A model generated the notes under the pieces. The model made no database searches. It saw only the letters and a list, made by a program, of their open reading frames with translations, and was not told the origin of the DNA. A stretch of DNA of 64,000 nucleotides, taken from contig CAMHUU010000013.1 in the NCBI GenBank assembly GCA_946188395.1, positions 1 through 64,000 on the forward strand, written 5' to 3'. Positions 1 to 9,800 of the stretch are shown here, piece after piece. How positions within the stretch are numbered: position 1 is the first letter of the stretch; the number at the start of each line of letters is the position of its first letter. A program made the position numbers and the translations under genes. This stretch comes from an uncultured Prevotellaceae bacterium. Its GTDB lineage: Bacteria; Bacteroidota; Bacteroidia; Bacteroidales; Bacteroidaceae.

Positions 1-260
1 AAACCATAACCAAATAGTGTTGAAGATAAAAATCCAAAATTTAACACTTCAGCTTGACGCACATAAAGGATGACATACATGATACTAATTGCGAACTTCA
101 CAGTTAAACAATCTAAACGATAATAAGTCGAAAAACGATACTTATGGATGCTTATTCCTACGTACTATCTGCTATCAAAAATTTGTGATATATTTGCGAC
201 ACGTCGTCGTATCTTACTGAAAATCAATAAGAATTATTTTCGAGGAGGTGAAATAAAACG
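1..260. other. AT-rich upstream region without a supported gene
   Basis: No open frame here has protein-like composition. The stretch is AT-rich and holds a Bacteroidetes-type -7 box at 189-197, listed separately. Beyond that promoter I see nothing that I can support. Confidence 0.6.
189..197 (+). promoter_or_regulatory. Orphan -7 promoter box (TATATTTGC)
   Basis: The box matches the Bacteroidetes TAnnTTTGC consensus. No coding sequence follows before the hairpin and T-run at 280-312, so if active it would give a short non-coding transcript of about 110 nt or read on into the receptor gene. The upstream TTTG-like -33 element is not clear, so this is tentative. Confidence 0.4.
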
Positions 261-279
261 ATAAAAAAACAATAAAATT

Positions 280-312
280 CCCGTTATGGCAATGGCTGTA
301 ACGGGATTTTTT
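280..312 (+). terminator. Intrinsic terminator hairpin
   Basis: CCCGTTA (280-286) pairs with TAACGGG (299-305) across a 12-nt loop, followed by six T. It ends any transcript arriving from the left. It lies immediately upstream of the receptor promoter box at 315-323, a terminator-then-promoter arrangement also seen at 55720-55764. Confidence 0.7.
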
Positions 313-314
313 CG

Positions 315-323
315 TATCTTTGC
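315..323 (+). promoter_or_regulatory. Promoter -7 box for the TonB receptor operon (TATCTTTGC)
   Basis: Perfect TAnnTTTGC box 18 nt before the GTG start at 342. It probably drives the receptor/DUF4249 genes and perhaps the efflux genes behind them. Confidence 0.75.
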
Positions 324-341
324 AGCCATATTGTAAAAGAC

Positions 342-3317
342 GTGAAAAAGTATTTGTTATTCTTTGCCTGTATGATGGTATTCATACAGCATGCCGGAGC
401 GCAGGATTATTTCTCGTCTGCCTCCGATTTTGCCCGCCTGTATGTGGGAACGATAGAGCCGCAGTATCCCAAATCGTTGTGGCATGATGTTCCCTATTAC
501 AAAGACAACACCGATTTGTATCAGGGCCGCATCAGCTATTATGGTGTGGTTTATGACCATGTGCAGCTGCGTTTTGATCAATTCATGCAGCGCGTCGTTG
601 TCCTGTCGCCTGTGGGTAATTATTTGTGCCTGCCCGAGAAAGAGCATGTTGACTGGTTCGAGATGGACAGTCACCTCTATGTGCGTGACCCTGAGGACAA
701 TACACGTTATGCGTATGTGCTGAGCGACGGAAGCACGAATGGTGTGCAGCTCTATCATAGCGTGTGGAAAATCAACAGTGGTGACAAGACTTTCGGAGGA
801 AAATACCGGAAGACCCTTGCCACCTTGGAGCATTATACGCTGGTCACTCCTGACGGCGCCATGCATCACGTGAAGCGTGCGGCAGACGTGGCGAAGCTAT
901 TCCCTGAACAGAAAAAACAGGTGAGGCAGTTTGTGAGGAAGAATGGTCTTTCGTTCTCGAAGCGCGAACGCGAGCAGAGCCTTGTGAAAGTCGTCGGAAG
1001 CATTACGGGAGTTGGAGAAGTTAAAGAAGTTAGAGAAGTTAAAGAAGTTAAAGACAATAGTAATCATAAACTTCAAACTTCCAACGCCATTGCGCGCCAC
1101 ACTCAGACCTTCAGGTCGGAGAATCTTCAAACTTCAAACCTGATTGCCGGTATTCCCGTATTGGACAGTGACTCTGCCCGTATGTCAGCAGGGTCGTCAA
1201 AGACAAAAGTCTATATCGTGCCGGGTGTGAAGAAAGCAAGAGTCAGTGTCGCCGACGATCAGGAATTGGCAGAAATCGTTGTTGTCGGTGGTCGTCAGTC
1301 GGCGGTGAACAACATGATGATGGGTTCCGAGAAGTTCAAGCCCCAGTTGCTGAAGAATATTCCTTCGGCATTAGGCGAGTCGGACATCATGAAGATTGTG
1401 CTCTCGCTGCCCGGTGTCACTACCGTCGGCGAGGCTTCCAGCGGATATAACGTGCGAGGCGGTGCCACCGACCAGAACCTGATTCTGTTCAATGGCGGTA
1501 CGGTGTATAATCCGTCGCACCTGTTCGGACTGTTCACGTCGTTCAATTCGGATATGGTGGAGGATGTGGAGCTGTTCAAGTCGAGCATTCCCGTAGAATA
1601 TGGCGGCAGAATAAGCAGTGTGCTGAAAGTGACGTCGAAGGAGGCTAATATGAAGAAGTTTACTGGTTCGGCCAGCATAGGCGTGCTGACCAGTAAGGCG
1701 GACGTTGAGCTTCCTATTGTCAAGGACCATGTGTCGTTGCTGCTGAATGCCCGTACGACCTATAGCGACTGGATACTCAAGAAGCTGCCCGAGAAGAGCG
1801 GCTACAAAGACGGTACTGCCAATTTCTACGATTTCGGTGGCGTGTTGACGTGGAAGCTCAACAGTATGCACCGCCTAAAGGTGTTCGGCTATTGGAGTAA
1901 AGATAAGTTCTCGTTCAGTTCGGACGAGAAATACGGCTATCAGAACCGTAATTTCTCGGCAGAGTGGCGTTCGCTGCTGAATGAGAAGGTCACCGCAACG
2001 GTTTCTGCCGGATTGGACCATTACGACTATTTCAACGAGGAAACGAATGTGCCGTCGATGGCAGCCCGATTGAGTTTCGGCATCGATCAGTTGTGGGCCA
2101 AGCTGCATATCCGTCAGCGCCTGACGGAAAAGCAGGTCCTCTCGTATGGTCTCTCTGTGCAGCACTACAATGTGCAGGCTGGTAAGTATGAGCCCGTGGG
2201 TGAGGCCTCACGCATCAAGGCCGACCAGTTGCAGAAGGAAAAGGCACTGGAAAGCGCTGCCTATATCGACTATGAGCGTTCGCTGACCGACAAGCTGTCA
2301 GTCTCTGCCGGTTTGCGCTATACGATGTTCAATGCGCTGGGTCCTCGCGACGTGAATTATTATGCTGACGGTGAGCTTCCCTCAGAGCGTAACTTGGTGG
2401 AGACGCGCCACGAGTCAGGTATCATCAAGACCTATCATGCCCCAGAGATTCGCCTATCGGCCCGTTACTCCCTGCAGGAGAACCTTTCGCTGAAAGCTGG
2501 TTTCAACACCATGCACCAGTATATCCATAAGGTGTCGAACACGTCCATCATGTCGCCTACGGATATCTGGAAGCTGTCCGACCTGAACATTAAGCCCCAG
2601 AGCGGTTGGCAGGTGGCTACTGGTATTTATTATGAAACGGCCCGCAAGGAATACGAGCTCTCGGCAGAGGTCTACTACAAGCATATCAGCGATTATCTGA
2701 ATTACCGCAATTCCGCTGTTCTGCTGATGAACCACCACCTTGAGACCGACGTCATCTCGACCAAGGGCAAGGCCTATGGCATAGAACTTCAGGCAAAGAA
2801 ACCTTTTGGCAAGTTGAACGGATGGGTCAGCTACACCTTCTCGCGTGCTTTGCTCCGTCAGGACGACGCCAGGGTGAAAATGCCTTTGAACAATGGTGAC
2901 TGGTATCCTGCGGAATACGACCGGCCTCACGAGGTGAAGGCGGTGCTGAACTTGAAGTTCACCGAGCGCTACAGCTTCTCGAGCAACTTCAACTATGCCA
3001 CAGGTCGTCCGACGACGTTGCCTGCCGGTAAATACTACGACTCGTATCACCAGCGATACATGCCGTACTATTCAGAGCGCAACACCTACCGCATTCCCGA
3101 CTATATGCGTCTGGATCTGGCATTTAACATCGAGCCGACTCATAAACTGACCAGTTTCCTGCACACGTCGTTCTCGTTTGGTGTGTATAATGCCCTTGCC
3201 CGCAAGAATGCGTATAATATCTATTACGTCTCCGAAGGCGAGAAAATACAAGGCTATAAGCTATCAGTGTTTGGCACTGCCATTCCTTATGTCTCAATTA
3301 ATATGCGATTCAACTAA
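342..3317 (+). CDS. TonB-dependent receptor with an uncommon N-terminal domain
   Basis: Outer-membrane importer of 991 residues. It starts at GTG 342, which gives a good signal peptide ending at HAGA-QD (about residue 20). Residues 25-200 resemble a domain usually seen in stand-alone Bacteroidetes proteins (pattern YYGVVYDHVQLRFD...), in place of the usual carboxypeptidase-like regulatory domain. A low-complexity linker follows (about 225-265, built from DNA repeats, see 1008-1140). Then comes a TonB-box-like EIVVVGG (about 310), a plug domain (340-445, containing LPGVTTVGEASSGYNVRGG) and a beta-barrel to the C-terminus. The DUF4249 lipoprotein starts 3 bp downstream, the usual partner arrangement for this receptor class. 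The substrate cannot be read from sequence. Confidence 0.9.
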   Translation: MKKYLLFFACMMVFIQHAGAQDYFSSASDFARLYVGTIEPQYPKSLWHDVPYYKDNTDLYQGRISYYGVVYDHVQLRFDQFMQRVVVLSPVGNYLCLPEKEHVDWFEMDSHLYVRDPEDNTRYAYVLSDGSTNGVQLYHSVWKINSGDKTFGGKYRKTLATLEHYTLVTPDGAMHHVKRAADVAKLFPEQKKQVRQFVRKNGLSFSKREREQSLVKVVGSITGVGEVKEVREVKEVKDNSNHKLQTSNAIARHTQTFRSENLQTSNLIAGIPVLDSDSARMSAGSSKTKVYIVPGVKKARVSVADDQELAEIVVVGGRQSAVNNMMMGSEKFKPQLLKNIPSALGESDIMKIVLSLPGVTTVGEASSGYNVRGGATDQNLILFNGGTVYNPSHLFGLFTSFNSDMVEDVELFKSSIPVEYGGRISSVLKVTSKEANMKKFTGSASIGVLTSKADVELPIVKDHVSLLLNARTTYSDWILKKLPEKSGYKDGTANFYDFGGVLTWKLNSMHRLKVFGYWSKDKFSFSSDEKYGYQNRNFSAEWRSLLNEKVTATVSAGLDHYDYFNEETNVPSMAARLSFGIDQLWAKLHIRQRLTEKQVLSYGLSVQHYNVQAGKYEPVGEASRIKADQLQKEKALESAAYIDYERSLTDKLSVSAGLRYTMFNALGPRDVNYYADGELPSERNLVETRHESGIIKTYHAPEIRLSARYSLQENLSLKAGFNTMHQYIHKVSNTSIMSPTDIWKLSDLNIKPQSGWQVATGIYYETARKEYELSAEVYYKHISDYLNYRNSAVLLMNHHLETDVISTKGKAYGIELQAKKPFGKLNGWVSYTFSRALLRQDDARVKMPLNNGDWYPAEYDRPHEVKAVLNLKFTERYSFSSNFNYATGRPTTLPAGKYYDSYHQRYMPYYSERNTYRIPDYMRLDLAFNIEPTHKLTSFLHTSFSFGVYNALARKNAYNIYYVSEGEKIQGYKLSVFGTAIPYVSINMRFN
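1008..1052 (+). repeat. 9-nt tandem repeat inside the receptor gene
   Basis: Five units of the type GAAGTTARA (the first diverged) encode VGEVKEVREVKEVKD. The tract lies in the linker between the N-terminal domain and the plug, where length change is probably tolerated. Confidence 0.85.
1107..1140 (+). repeat. Dispersed repeat B, copy 1 (ACCTTCAGGTC...CTTCAAA)
   Basis: It contains the hairpin-like ACCTTCAGGT followed by two CTTCAAA heptads. It matches 20421-20454 at 27 of 34 positions. Here it is coding, in the receptor linker; the other copy lies at the end of the serpin gene. A CTTCAAA/CTTCCAA pair at 1071-1084 precedes it. Confidence 0.75.
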
Positions 3318-3320
3318 GAT

Positions 3321-4505
3321 ATGATGAAACTGAGAAAAACGCTATATTTCGTGCTATGCTTCATGGTAAGCGTATGTACATTGTCGGGTTGTATTGAGGA
3401 GTATGAGGCTGACATTTCGGCTGATGATTCCAATCTGCTCGTTGTTGAGGGTGCGATATGTTCCAAGCAGAATAAGTTCTACTTGTCGCGTACACAGGCC
3501 ATCAATTCTTCCTATGTGCCCAAAGTGGTCAGCGAGGCAAAAGTCTTAGTACGTGGCAGTGACGGCTCTGAATATGCGGCGCAGTATGATGGCGAATACT
3601 ACTCCTGCTGGATTGAGGCGCTTGCTTCGGATGTGGAGTATTATCTGCATATTGAGGTTGATGGCGAGGTCTATGAGTCAGAGCCCCAGAAGCCTATTCC
3701 TACCGAGAAGATAGCAGAAGTCAATGCCGTGCAGGATACGCCGGAAAGCAATATCGACGTGCTGGTCACCCCGGAAGCTCCCTTGAATCCGAATCAGGAG
3801 AACTACTATTCGTGGTCGTTCGACGAGACTTGGGAAGTGCATCCGGATTATACCACGTACATTTATTTCGACCCACTCACATTGACGGCAGTCTACGATC
3901 CTTATCAGTTCCCTGAACGGGGCTGGATGTATGCACGCGCCTCGTCAATCTTGGTCGGTGAAAGCCAGAATTACGAAGGGCACCACATCGAAAAGTTCAA
4001 GCTGTACGACATCAGCCGGAGTAGTGAACGTATCTTTCACAAGTATAGCGGTTTGGTGCATCAGCGTGCCATTTCAAAGGACGAGTATGAGTATGAACTT
4101 GCCCGTCGTCAGGCCGTTTCCGAGATGGGAGGCTTGTTTACTCCGCAACCGTCGGCTCTGCCTACCAATATCCATTGCCTCACGTCGGGCAAGCATGTGA
4201 TAGGTTATGTAGGATGCTCGTTGAATACGGCAGAATACAGGTTCTTCCTCCGTGCTCACGAACTGTCTATCGATCGTCCTTATCAAAAAGACTCCCGTAC
4301 GTGGATTGACGACTGTAACGAGGCGACTTGTCTCCTCATGTTGGAAAGAGGCCTATTCCTGTGTGAATGGAATGACGACCGAATGATTCCCGGTGGTACG
4401 TTACGAACGGCATGGGCTACCCAATATCAGCTTGATGTGAGATTAAGAGGCGCATCGGTAGAAGAACCTGAATATTGGCATCTGAACGAAAGCATAAGTT
4501 ATTGA
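3321..4505 (+). CDS. DUF4249 family lipoprotein
   Basis: Predicted lipoprotein of 394 residues with signal peptide and lipobox LSGC (Cys24). The following SADDSNLLVVEGAICSKQ and the beta-rich body with VLVRGSDGSEYAAQYDGEYY fit the DUF4249 family, which in Bacteroidetes is encoded directly behind TonB-dependent receptors and is thought to work at the cell surface with them. The gene starts 3 bp after the receptor stop and is followed after 1 bp by the next gene, so it is almost certainly cotranscribed. Ligand unknown. Confidence 0.85.
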   Translation: MMKLRKTLYFVLCFMVSVCTLSGCIEEYEADISADDSNLLVVEGAICSKQNKFYLSRTQAINSSYVPKVVSEAKVLVRGSDGSEYAAQYDGEYYSCWIEALASDVEYYLHIEVDGEVYESEPQKPIPTEKIAEVNAVQDTPESNIDVLVTPEAPLNPNQENYYSWSFDETWEVHPDYTTYIYFDPLTLTAVYDPYQFPERGWMYARASSILVGESQNYEGHHIEKFKLYDISRSSERIFHKYSGLVHQRAISKDEYEYELARRQAVSEMGGLFTPQPSALPTNIHCLTSGKHVIGYVGCSLNTAEYRFFLRAHELSIDRPYQKDSRTWIDDCNEATCLLMLERGLFLCEWNDDRMIPGGTLRTAWATQYQLDVRLRGASVEEPEYWHLNESISY

Positions 4506-4506
4506 T

Positions 4507-5757
4507 ATGAAAAACAGAATATTGTCACTGATTGCTGCGATGGCGCTTACCGTGGGCGCCTTTGCTGCGAGTGTAAAAACCGACCGTGCCTGGTATCTGG
4601 CCGGCGAGGCTATGACGGTCAGCGTGACTGCCGACGATGCCTTGATAGCTTACGCTGAACTGTGCGACACACGTGGTTTGGCGGCTGGTGTTGCCGTCAG
4701 TCTGCAAGACGGAGTAGGCGAGGGGACGATGGAACTGCCCTCCGATTTGCATAGCGGATATTATGTGTTGTCAGTCTATACGCGCCACAACGCCCGTGTG
4801 GCTTACCAGCTTGTCGCTGTGGTCAATCCTCTTTATAAGAGCGTTGACGACGACATCGACTGGGTGTCGGGTGACAGTTGCTGGGTGGCAGCAGAAGGTA
4901 AAGCCGATTTAGTAAGCAAGAAAGACGTTGACGTGCGCGAGACGGAAGGTCATATCGTCATGGCCCGTGTCAAAAACGTGTATAACGGCCAGACTTTCAG
5001 CGCCAGTCAGATTTGTCCTTCCATCAGTATCGTGGGCAAGCAGATTCATTATTTTGAAGGACAGATGGTCGACGACTCCACCGCCGTATTCTACACTTTC
5101 GGCATTCATGGCAAGCAGCCGTTAGTGCTCTCTGCCATGTCGTTCACTGGCGAGAGTCTGCCCATCGAGATGATTACTCCCTTTGCCACATTGCTGCCGA
5201 AGCAGTTGCCGCATCTCGTGTTCCATTATGTTCGCGGCGAGGTGGAAGCCCGCTCCTTGGACATGCAGCGCCATCAGATAGCCATAGCTCCTGCCAAGCG
5301 TGAACTGCAGCTGGGCGTTATTGCTGACGATGCGGCAGAAGACGGCGTGCCTATGGACTATAGTGACGTCGTGCTGGGTACGAAACCCGATCTGACCTAT
5401 AATCTCGACGAGTATCGCCAGTTCCTTACGATTCGCGAGGTGCTGCTGGAATATGTCAGTTGCGTAACGAAAAGGAAAATCAATGGCGTGCAACAGTTGA
5501 TTGTCCGCAAAGAGCAGGCGCTCTACGATAATACGTTACCAACACTGGTGTTGATTGACGGCATGCCAGTCTTCGACGTTGAGCGACTGCTGAACTATGA
5601 TGCCCGCCGCATTCACCATATTAATATCTATACCGAGCAATACAACTTCGGTAATACCATCTATAACGGCATCCTGTCGTTTATCTCACGTTCCGGCCGG
5701 CTTACGAACTATCCCACCGAGCCTAACGTGCAGTATCTGGTGTACGTATTCCCTTGA
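4507..5757 (+). CDS. Secreted protein with plug-like C-terminal region, function unknown
   Basis: 416 residues with a clear signal peptide (cut near FAA-SV). Residues 22-110 (KTDRAWYLAGEAMTVSV..., SGYYVLSVYTRHN) look like a macroglobulin-type MG2 beta-sandwich. The last 70 residues (LVLIDGMPVFDVERLLNYDARRIHHINIY) resemble the core of a TonB plug domain without any barrel. It is the third gene of the receptor/DUF4249 unit, 1 bp after its neighbour. A role as periplasmic or surface accessory to the receptor is inferred from position and fold resemblance only. Confidence 0.65.
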   Translation: MKNRILSLIAAMALTVGAFAASVKTDRAWYLAGEAMTVSVTADDALIAYAELCDTRGLAAGVAVSLQDGVGEGTMELPSDLHSGYYVLSVYTRHNARVAYQLVAVVNPLYKSVDDDIDWVSGDSCWVAAEGKADLVSKKDVDVRETEGHIVMARVKNVYNGQTFSASQICPSISIVGKQIHYFEGQMVDDSTAVFYTFGIHGKQPLVLSAMSFTGESLPIEMITPFATLLPKQLPHLVFHYVRGEVEARSLDMQRHQIAIAPAKRELQLGVIADDAAEDGVPMDYSDVVLGTKPDLTYNLDEYRQFLTIREVLLEYVSCVTKRKINGVQQLIVRKEQALYDNTLPTLVLIDGMPVFDVERLLNYDARRIHHINIYTEQYNFGNTIYNGILSFISRSGRLTNYPTEPNVQYLVYVFP

Positions 5758-5791
5758 ATAAAAGCGGTTTACGATAAAAAGAAACAAAGCG

Positions 5792-6814
5792 ATGATGAAA
5801 AAAGTTTTTTTAGGACTACTAACGATTCTCGCTGTCTGCAGTTGTAGCGAGAACAAAAACAAAGCGCAGAAAGCTCCCGTCAGAGTGAAGACGCAAGTCG
5901 TGTCGCCGGCTTTTGCTGACGGTGCCCAGACGTATGTGGGTATAATAGAGGAGCGCGAGGCTACTGCCGTCAGTTTTACCGGTATGGGAGTCGTCAAGCG
6001 TGTATTGGTAAACGAAGGTCAGACTGTGAGTCGTGGCCAGCTGTTGGCTGAGATGGACGACACGCAGGCCCGTAACCTGCTCAGTGGCGCTGAGGCCCAG
6101 ATGACGCAGGCCAATGACGCCCTCGAACGCTACCAGATGCTTCACGACAACGGCTCGCTGCCTGAGGTGCAGTGGGTAGAGATACAGAGTAAGGTGGCCC
6201 AGGCCAAGTCGCAATTGGAAGTGGCCAAGAAGAATCTGGCCGACTGCCGCCTGGTGGCTCCTGTCAGCGGTATTGTTGGCAAGAAACTGGTGGGTGCCGG
6301 TGAGACCGCTATGCCCTCGCAGGCTGTAGTGACCATCCTCGACGTGAGTAGTGTGAAGGTCAAGGTCGGTGTTCCTGAAGGTGATATCAGTGCCATCCAG
6401 TCGACTACTCCTTCGACCATCAGCGTCGAGGCTGCTGGTACGTCGGTGCAGGGTGGACGAATCGAGAAGGGTGTCGAGGCCGATGCCCTGACGCATACTT
6501 ATGACGTAAGAATCAATGTGGCCAATGCGGGTCGTAAGCTGTTGCCTGGCATGGTGGCCAGTGTGCGGTTCCTACAAGAAGGCTCGCAGAGTGTTGCCAC
6601 CAAGTCGCTGCCCGTAACTGCCATTCAGAAAGCTGCCGATGGTTCGTTGTTTGTATGGACCGTCAGCGGCGACAGCACAGCCCATCGCACAAAGGTAAGC
6701 ATCGGTGCTGCTTCGGGCAATAACGTGGCCATTACCGACGGGTTGAACATGGGCCAGCGCGTAGTCACCGAGGGCTATCAGAAACTGAGTGAAGGAACCC
6801 GCGTCGTTTACTAA
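5792..6814 (+). CDS. RND efflux periplasmic adaptor (membrane fusion protein)
   Basis: 340 residues with a lipoprotein-type leader (LAVCSCSEN, Cys18). Canonical adaptor order: barrel-sandwich half (VKRVLVNEGQTVSRGQLLAEMDD, about 65-90), alpha-hairpin (about 95-150), second lipoyl half (CRLVAPVSGIVGKKLVGAGE), beta-barrel and membrane-proximal domains. It links the inner-membrane RND pump to the TolC channel encoded downstream. The first of two adjacent ATGs (5792/5795) is used here. It sits 34 bp behind the preceding gene. Confidence 0.9.
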   Translation: MMKKVFLGLLTILAVCSCSENKNKAQKAPVRVKTQVVSPAFADGAQTYVGIIEEREATAVSFTGMGVVKRVLVNEGQTVSRGQLLAEMDDTQARNLLSGAEAQMTQANDALERYQMLHDNGSLPEVQWVEIQSKVAQAKSQLEVAKKNLADCRLVAPVSGIVGKKLVGAGETAMPSQAVVTILDVSSVKVKVGVPEGDISAIQSTTPSTISVEAAGTSVQGGRIEKGVEADALTHTYDVRINVANAGRKLLPGMVASVRFLQEGSQSVATKSLPVTAIQKAADGSLFVWTVSGDSTAHRTKVSIGAASGNNVAITDGLNMGQRVVTEGYQKLSEGTRVVY

Positions 6815-6816
6815 TT

Positions 6817-6848
6817 CGTTATACCGTTATTACGTTATACCGTTATTA
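6817..6848 (+). repeat. Exact 16-bp tandem duplication between adaptor and permease genes
   Basis: CGTTATACCGTTATTA occurs twice back to back and fills nearly the whole 39-bp spacer before the RND permease start. It is of the same low-complexity character as the heptad tracts elsewhere in the window. Confidence 0.9.
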
Positions 6849-6853
6849 CGAAA

Positions 6854-9800
6854 ATGATTATGAAAGAGAAAATGTCTTGGCTCCGCTGGCCGTTGGAGCA
6901 TTACTCTATATCACTGCTCATCGTTGGCATCCTGTTTGTGCTGGGCATCTATGGCATGTACGTCATGCCCAAGGACGAGTTTCCGGCTTTTACCATCCGT
7001 CAGGGTGTGGTGATTGCCGCCTATCCTGGTGCTACCTCTGAGGAGATTGAGGAACAGGTGGCCCGTCCCCTGGAGCGATACCTTTTTACCTATGGTGAGG
7101 TAAACCGCCAGAAAACCACCACGACTTCGCAGAACGGTCTGTGTATCGTTATGGTTCGCCTGAACGACGAGGTGAACAACAAGGACGAGGTGTGGTCGAA
7201 AATCAAGCACGGCCTGAACCTGTTTAAGTCGTCGCTGCCCAGTGGCGTCGTTGCCCTGATAGCTAACGACGACTTCGGCAACACGTCGGCACTGCTTATT
7301 GCCATTGAGAGTCCTGAGCGCAGCTATCGCGAGCTGCAGACATATACCGACCAGTTGTCTGACCGCTTGCGCCGTATTCCCTCGGTGGCTAATGTGCGCA
7401 TCTATGGTGAACAGAAGGAACAAATCTCGCTCTATGTGGATCGCCAACGGCTGCAGGCCTACGGCATCGGACAACAGATGCTCTTCAGCCGTCTGCAGGC
7501 ACAGGGCATCACCACCATGAGTGGCAGCATCAGCGACGACGACCAGCAGGTGCCTATCCATGTGGAAGCTACGGAGAACAGCGTGGAGGAGATAGCCAAC
7601 CAGATAATCTTCAGCGACCCCGTCAGTGGCAAGGTGGCCCGGGTACGTGATGTGGCCCGGGTGGTGCGCGAGTACGACAGTGCCGTGAGCTACATCGAAC
7701 AGGACGGACACCCCTGTGTGCTGCTGTCGCTGGAGATGACGCCAGGCAACAACATCGTGCAATATGGCGAGGAAGTAGAAAGTGTGCTCAGCGGTTTTGC
7801 CGCTGAGGTACTTCCCGACGATGTGACCATCACCCGCATTGCCGACCAGCCGAAGGTGGTGGGAACCAGTGTTCGCGACTTCCTGCGCGACCTGATTATC
7901 TCGATGGTGATTATCATCCTCGTGATGATGGTGCTGTTCCCCTTGCGCTCTGCCATTGTGGCGGCCATCACCATTCCGCTGAGCACGTTCATCTCGGTGG
8001 CTATCATGTATATGATGGGTATCGAACTGAACATCGTCACCCTGGCAGCACTCATTGTCGTGTTGGGAATGGTGGTCGATAATGCCATTGTGGTTATCGA
8101 CGGCTATCTGGAGTATCTGGGCAAGGGCTTTTCCCCCAAGGAGGCGGCCATCATGTCTGCCAAGCAGTATTTCATGCCCATGATGCTCGCTACGCTTTGC
8201 ATCTGTGTCATCTTCTTCCCCTTGCTGATTACCATGAAGGGGGCCTTCCACGATGCCCTCGAGGATTTCCCCATCACGATTACCATCAACCTCATGGTGT
8301 CGCTCTTCCTGGCTGTGACGGTGATACCGTTCTTGGAGGTGCTGATTATCAAACCTAATAATAGCATTTCCAGCAAGCCTAACCCCATCACGACCTGGGT
8401 GCAAAGCACTTACGACAAGGTGCTCGATGCTACCTTCCGTCACCCTTGGGCTACCATCGTGGGTGGTATCGGATTGGTGATGCTTTCCACCCTGATAGTC
8501 TTCGCACTGAAGATTCGTGTGTTCCCCTATGCCGACCGCGACCAGTTTGCCGTCGAGGTGTTCATGCCCGAAGGCAAGGGTATTGCCGAGACGCGCGTCA
8601 TTGCCGATTCTTTGCGCCACGTGCTCCAGCAGGACGAGGACATCGAGTGCATTACCTCGTTTGTGGGCTGTTCGTCGCCCCGATTCATGGTGTGCTACGC
8701 CCCGCAGATGGCTGGTCGCAACTATGCGCAGTTCATCGTTAACACCACTTCGCAGGATGCTACGCTCGAGTTGCTGGCCAAGTACCAGCCCCAGTGGAGC
8801 GAGGCCTTCCCCGATGCCTATGTGCGCTTCAAGCGACTGGACTATCTGGAGGTGCCCGAACTGGAGTATCGCTTCTATGGCGAGAATCTCGACTCGCTGC
8901 ACGTTGCCGCCGAGCGACTGATGGTGCACATGCGCCAGATGCCTGAACTGGAGTGGGTACACACCGATTTCCTGCAGCCCTTCCCGCTCATCAGCGTCGA
9001 GCTCGATCCTGTAGCCTCTGCACAGTTGGGCATCACCCGCACTACAGCGGCACTTGCCCTGAGTGCGACGACCAGCGACCTGCGTGTGGGACAGATTTGG
9101 GAGGGTGACTATGAATTGCCCATCGTTGTCAAGGACGATGCCGATATGACTTTCTCCGACATCGAGGACCTTGGCGTTACTTCGCCTGTCTCAATGGTTG
9201 CCGCAGGACTGTCCTCTCACCACTCACCTCTCACCACTCACCTCTCAACTAATTCCACCGTTCCCCTTCGTTCTATTGCCAAAGTCAAACCCAAATGGAG
9301 CGAGAGCCGCATCATGCATCGTGGCGGTGAACGCTGCATCACGGTGACGGCGCAGTTTGCCAATGGTGTCTATGCCGCTCCTGTGGAGGCGCGTGTGGCC
9401 GATATCATGCAAAACGATATTGACATTCCTCAGGGTGTTCGCACTGAGGTGGGTGGCGAGATAGAATACGATGCCGAGGCACTGCCTCAGATTTTCGGCG
9501 GTGTGGCTATCGCTATGGTTATCATCTTCTTCTTCCTGTTGTTCAACTTCAAGAAGTATGGCATCACGATTGTTTGTATCGCTGCCTTGGGCTTGATGCT
9601 GCCTGGTGCGTTGATTGGTCTCGGACTGATGAACCGCACACTCGGACTCACCTCCATCATGGGTGTCATCACGCTGATGGGTATGATTATGCGTAACGAG
9701 ATTCTCATCTTCGAGCACGCCATCGATTTGATTAAGAAGTTCGCGCCCGACGGTTTCCCCGTCGGCGCAACGGAGGAGTACCGCCGCCAATACAACGAAG

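Noticed and set aside
6911..8962. Long open frame (683 codons) antisense to the RND permease
   Set aside because: It is a codon-bias shadow of the permease gene: His/Gln-rich, no recognisable domain, no promoter or RBS.
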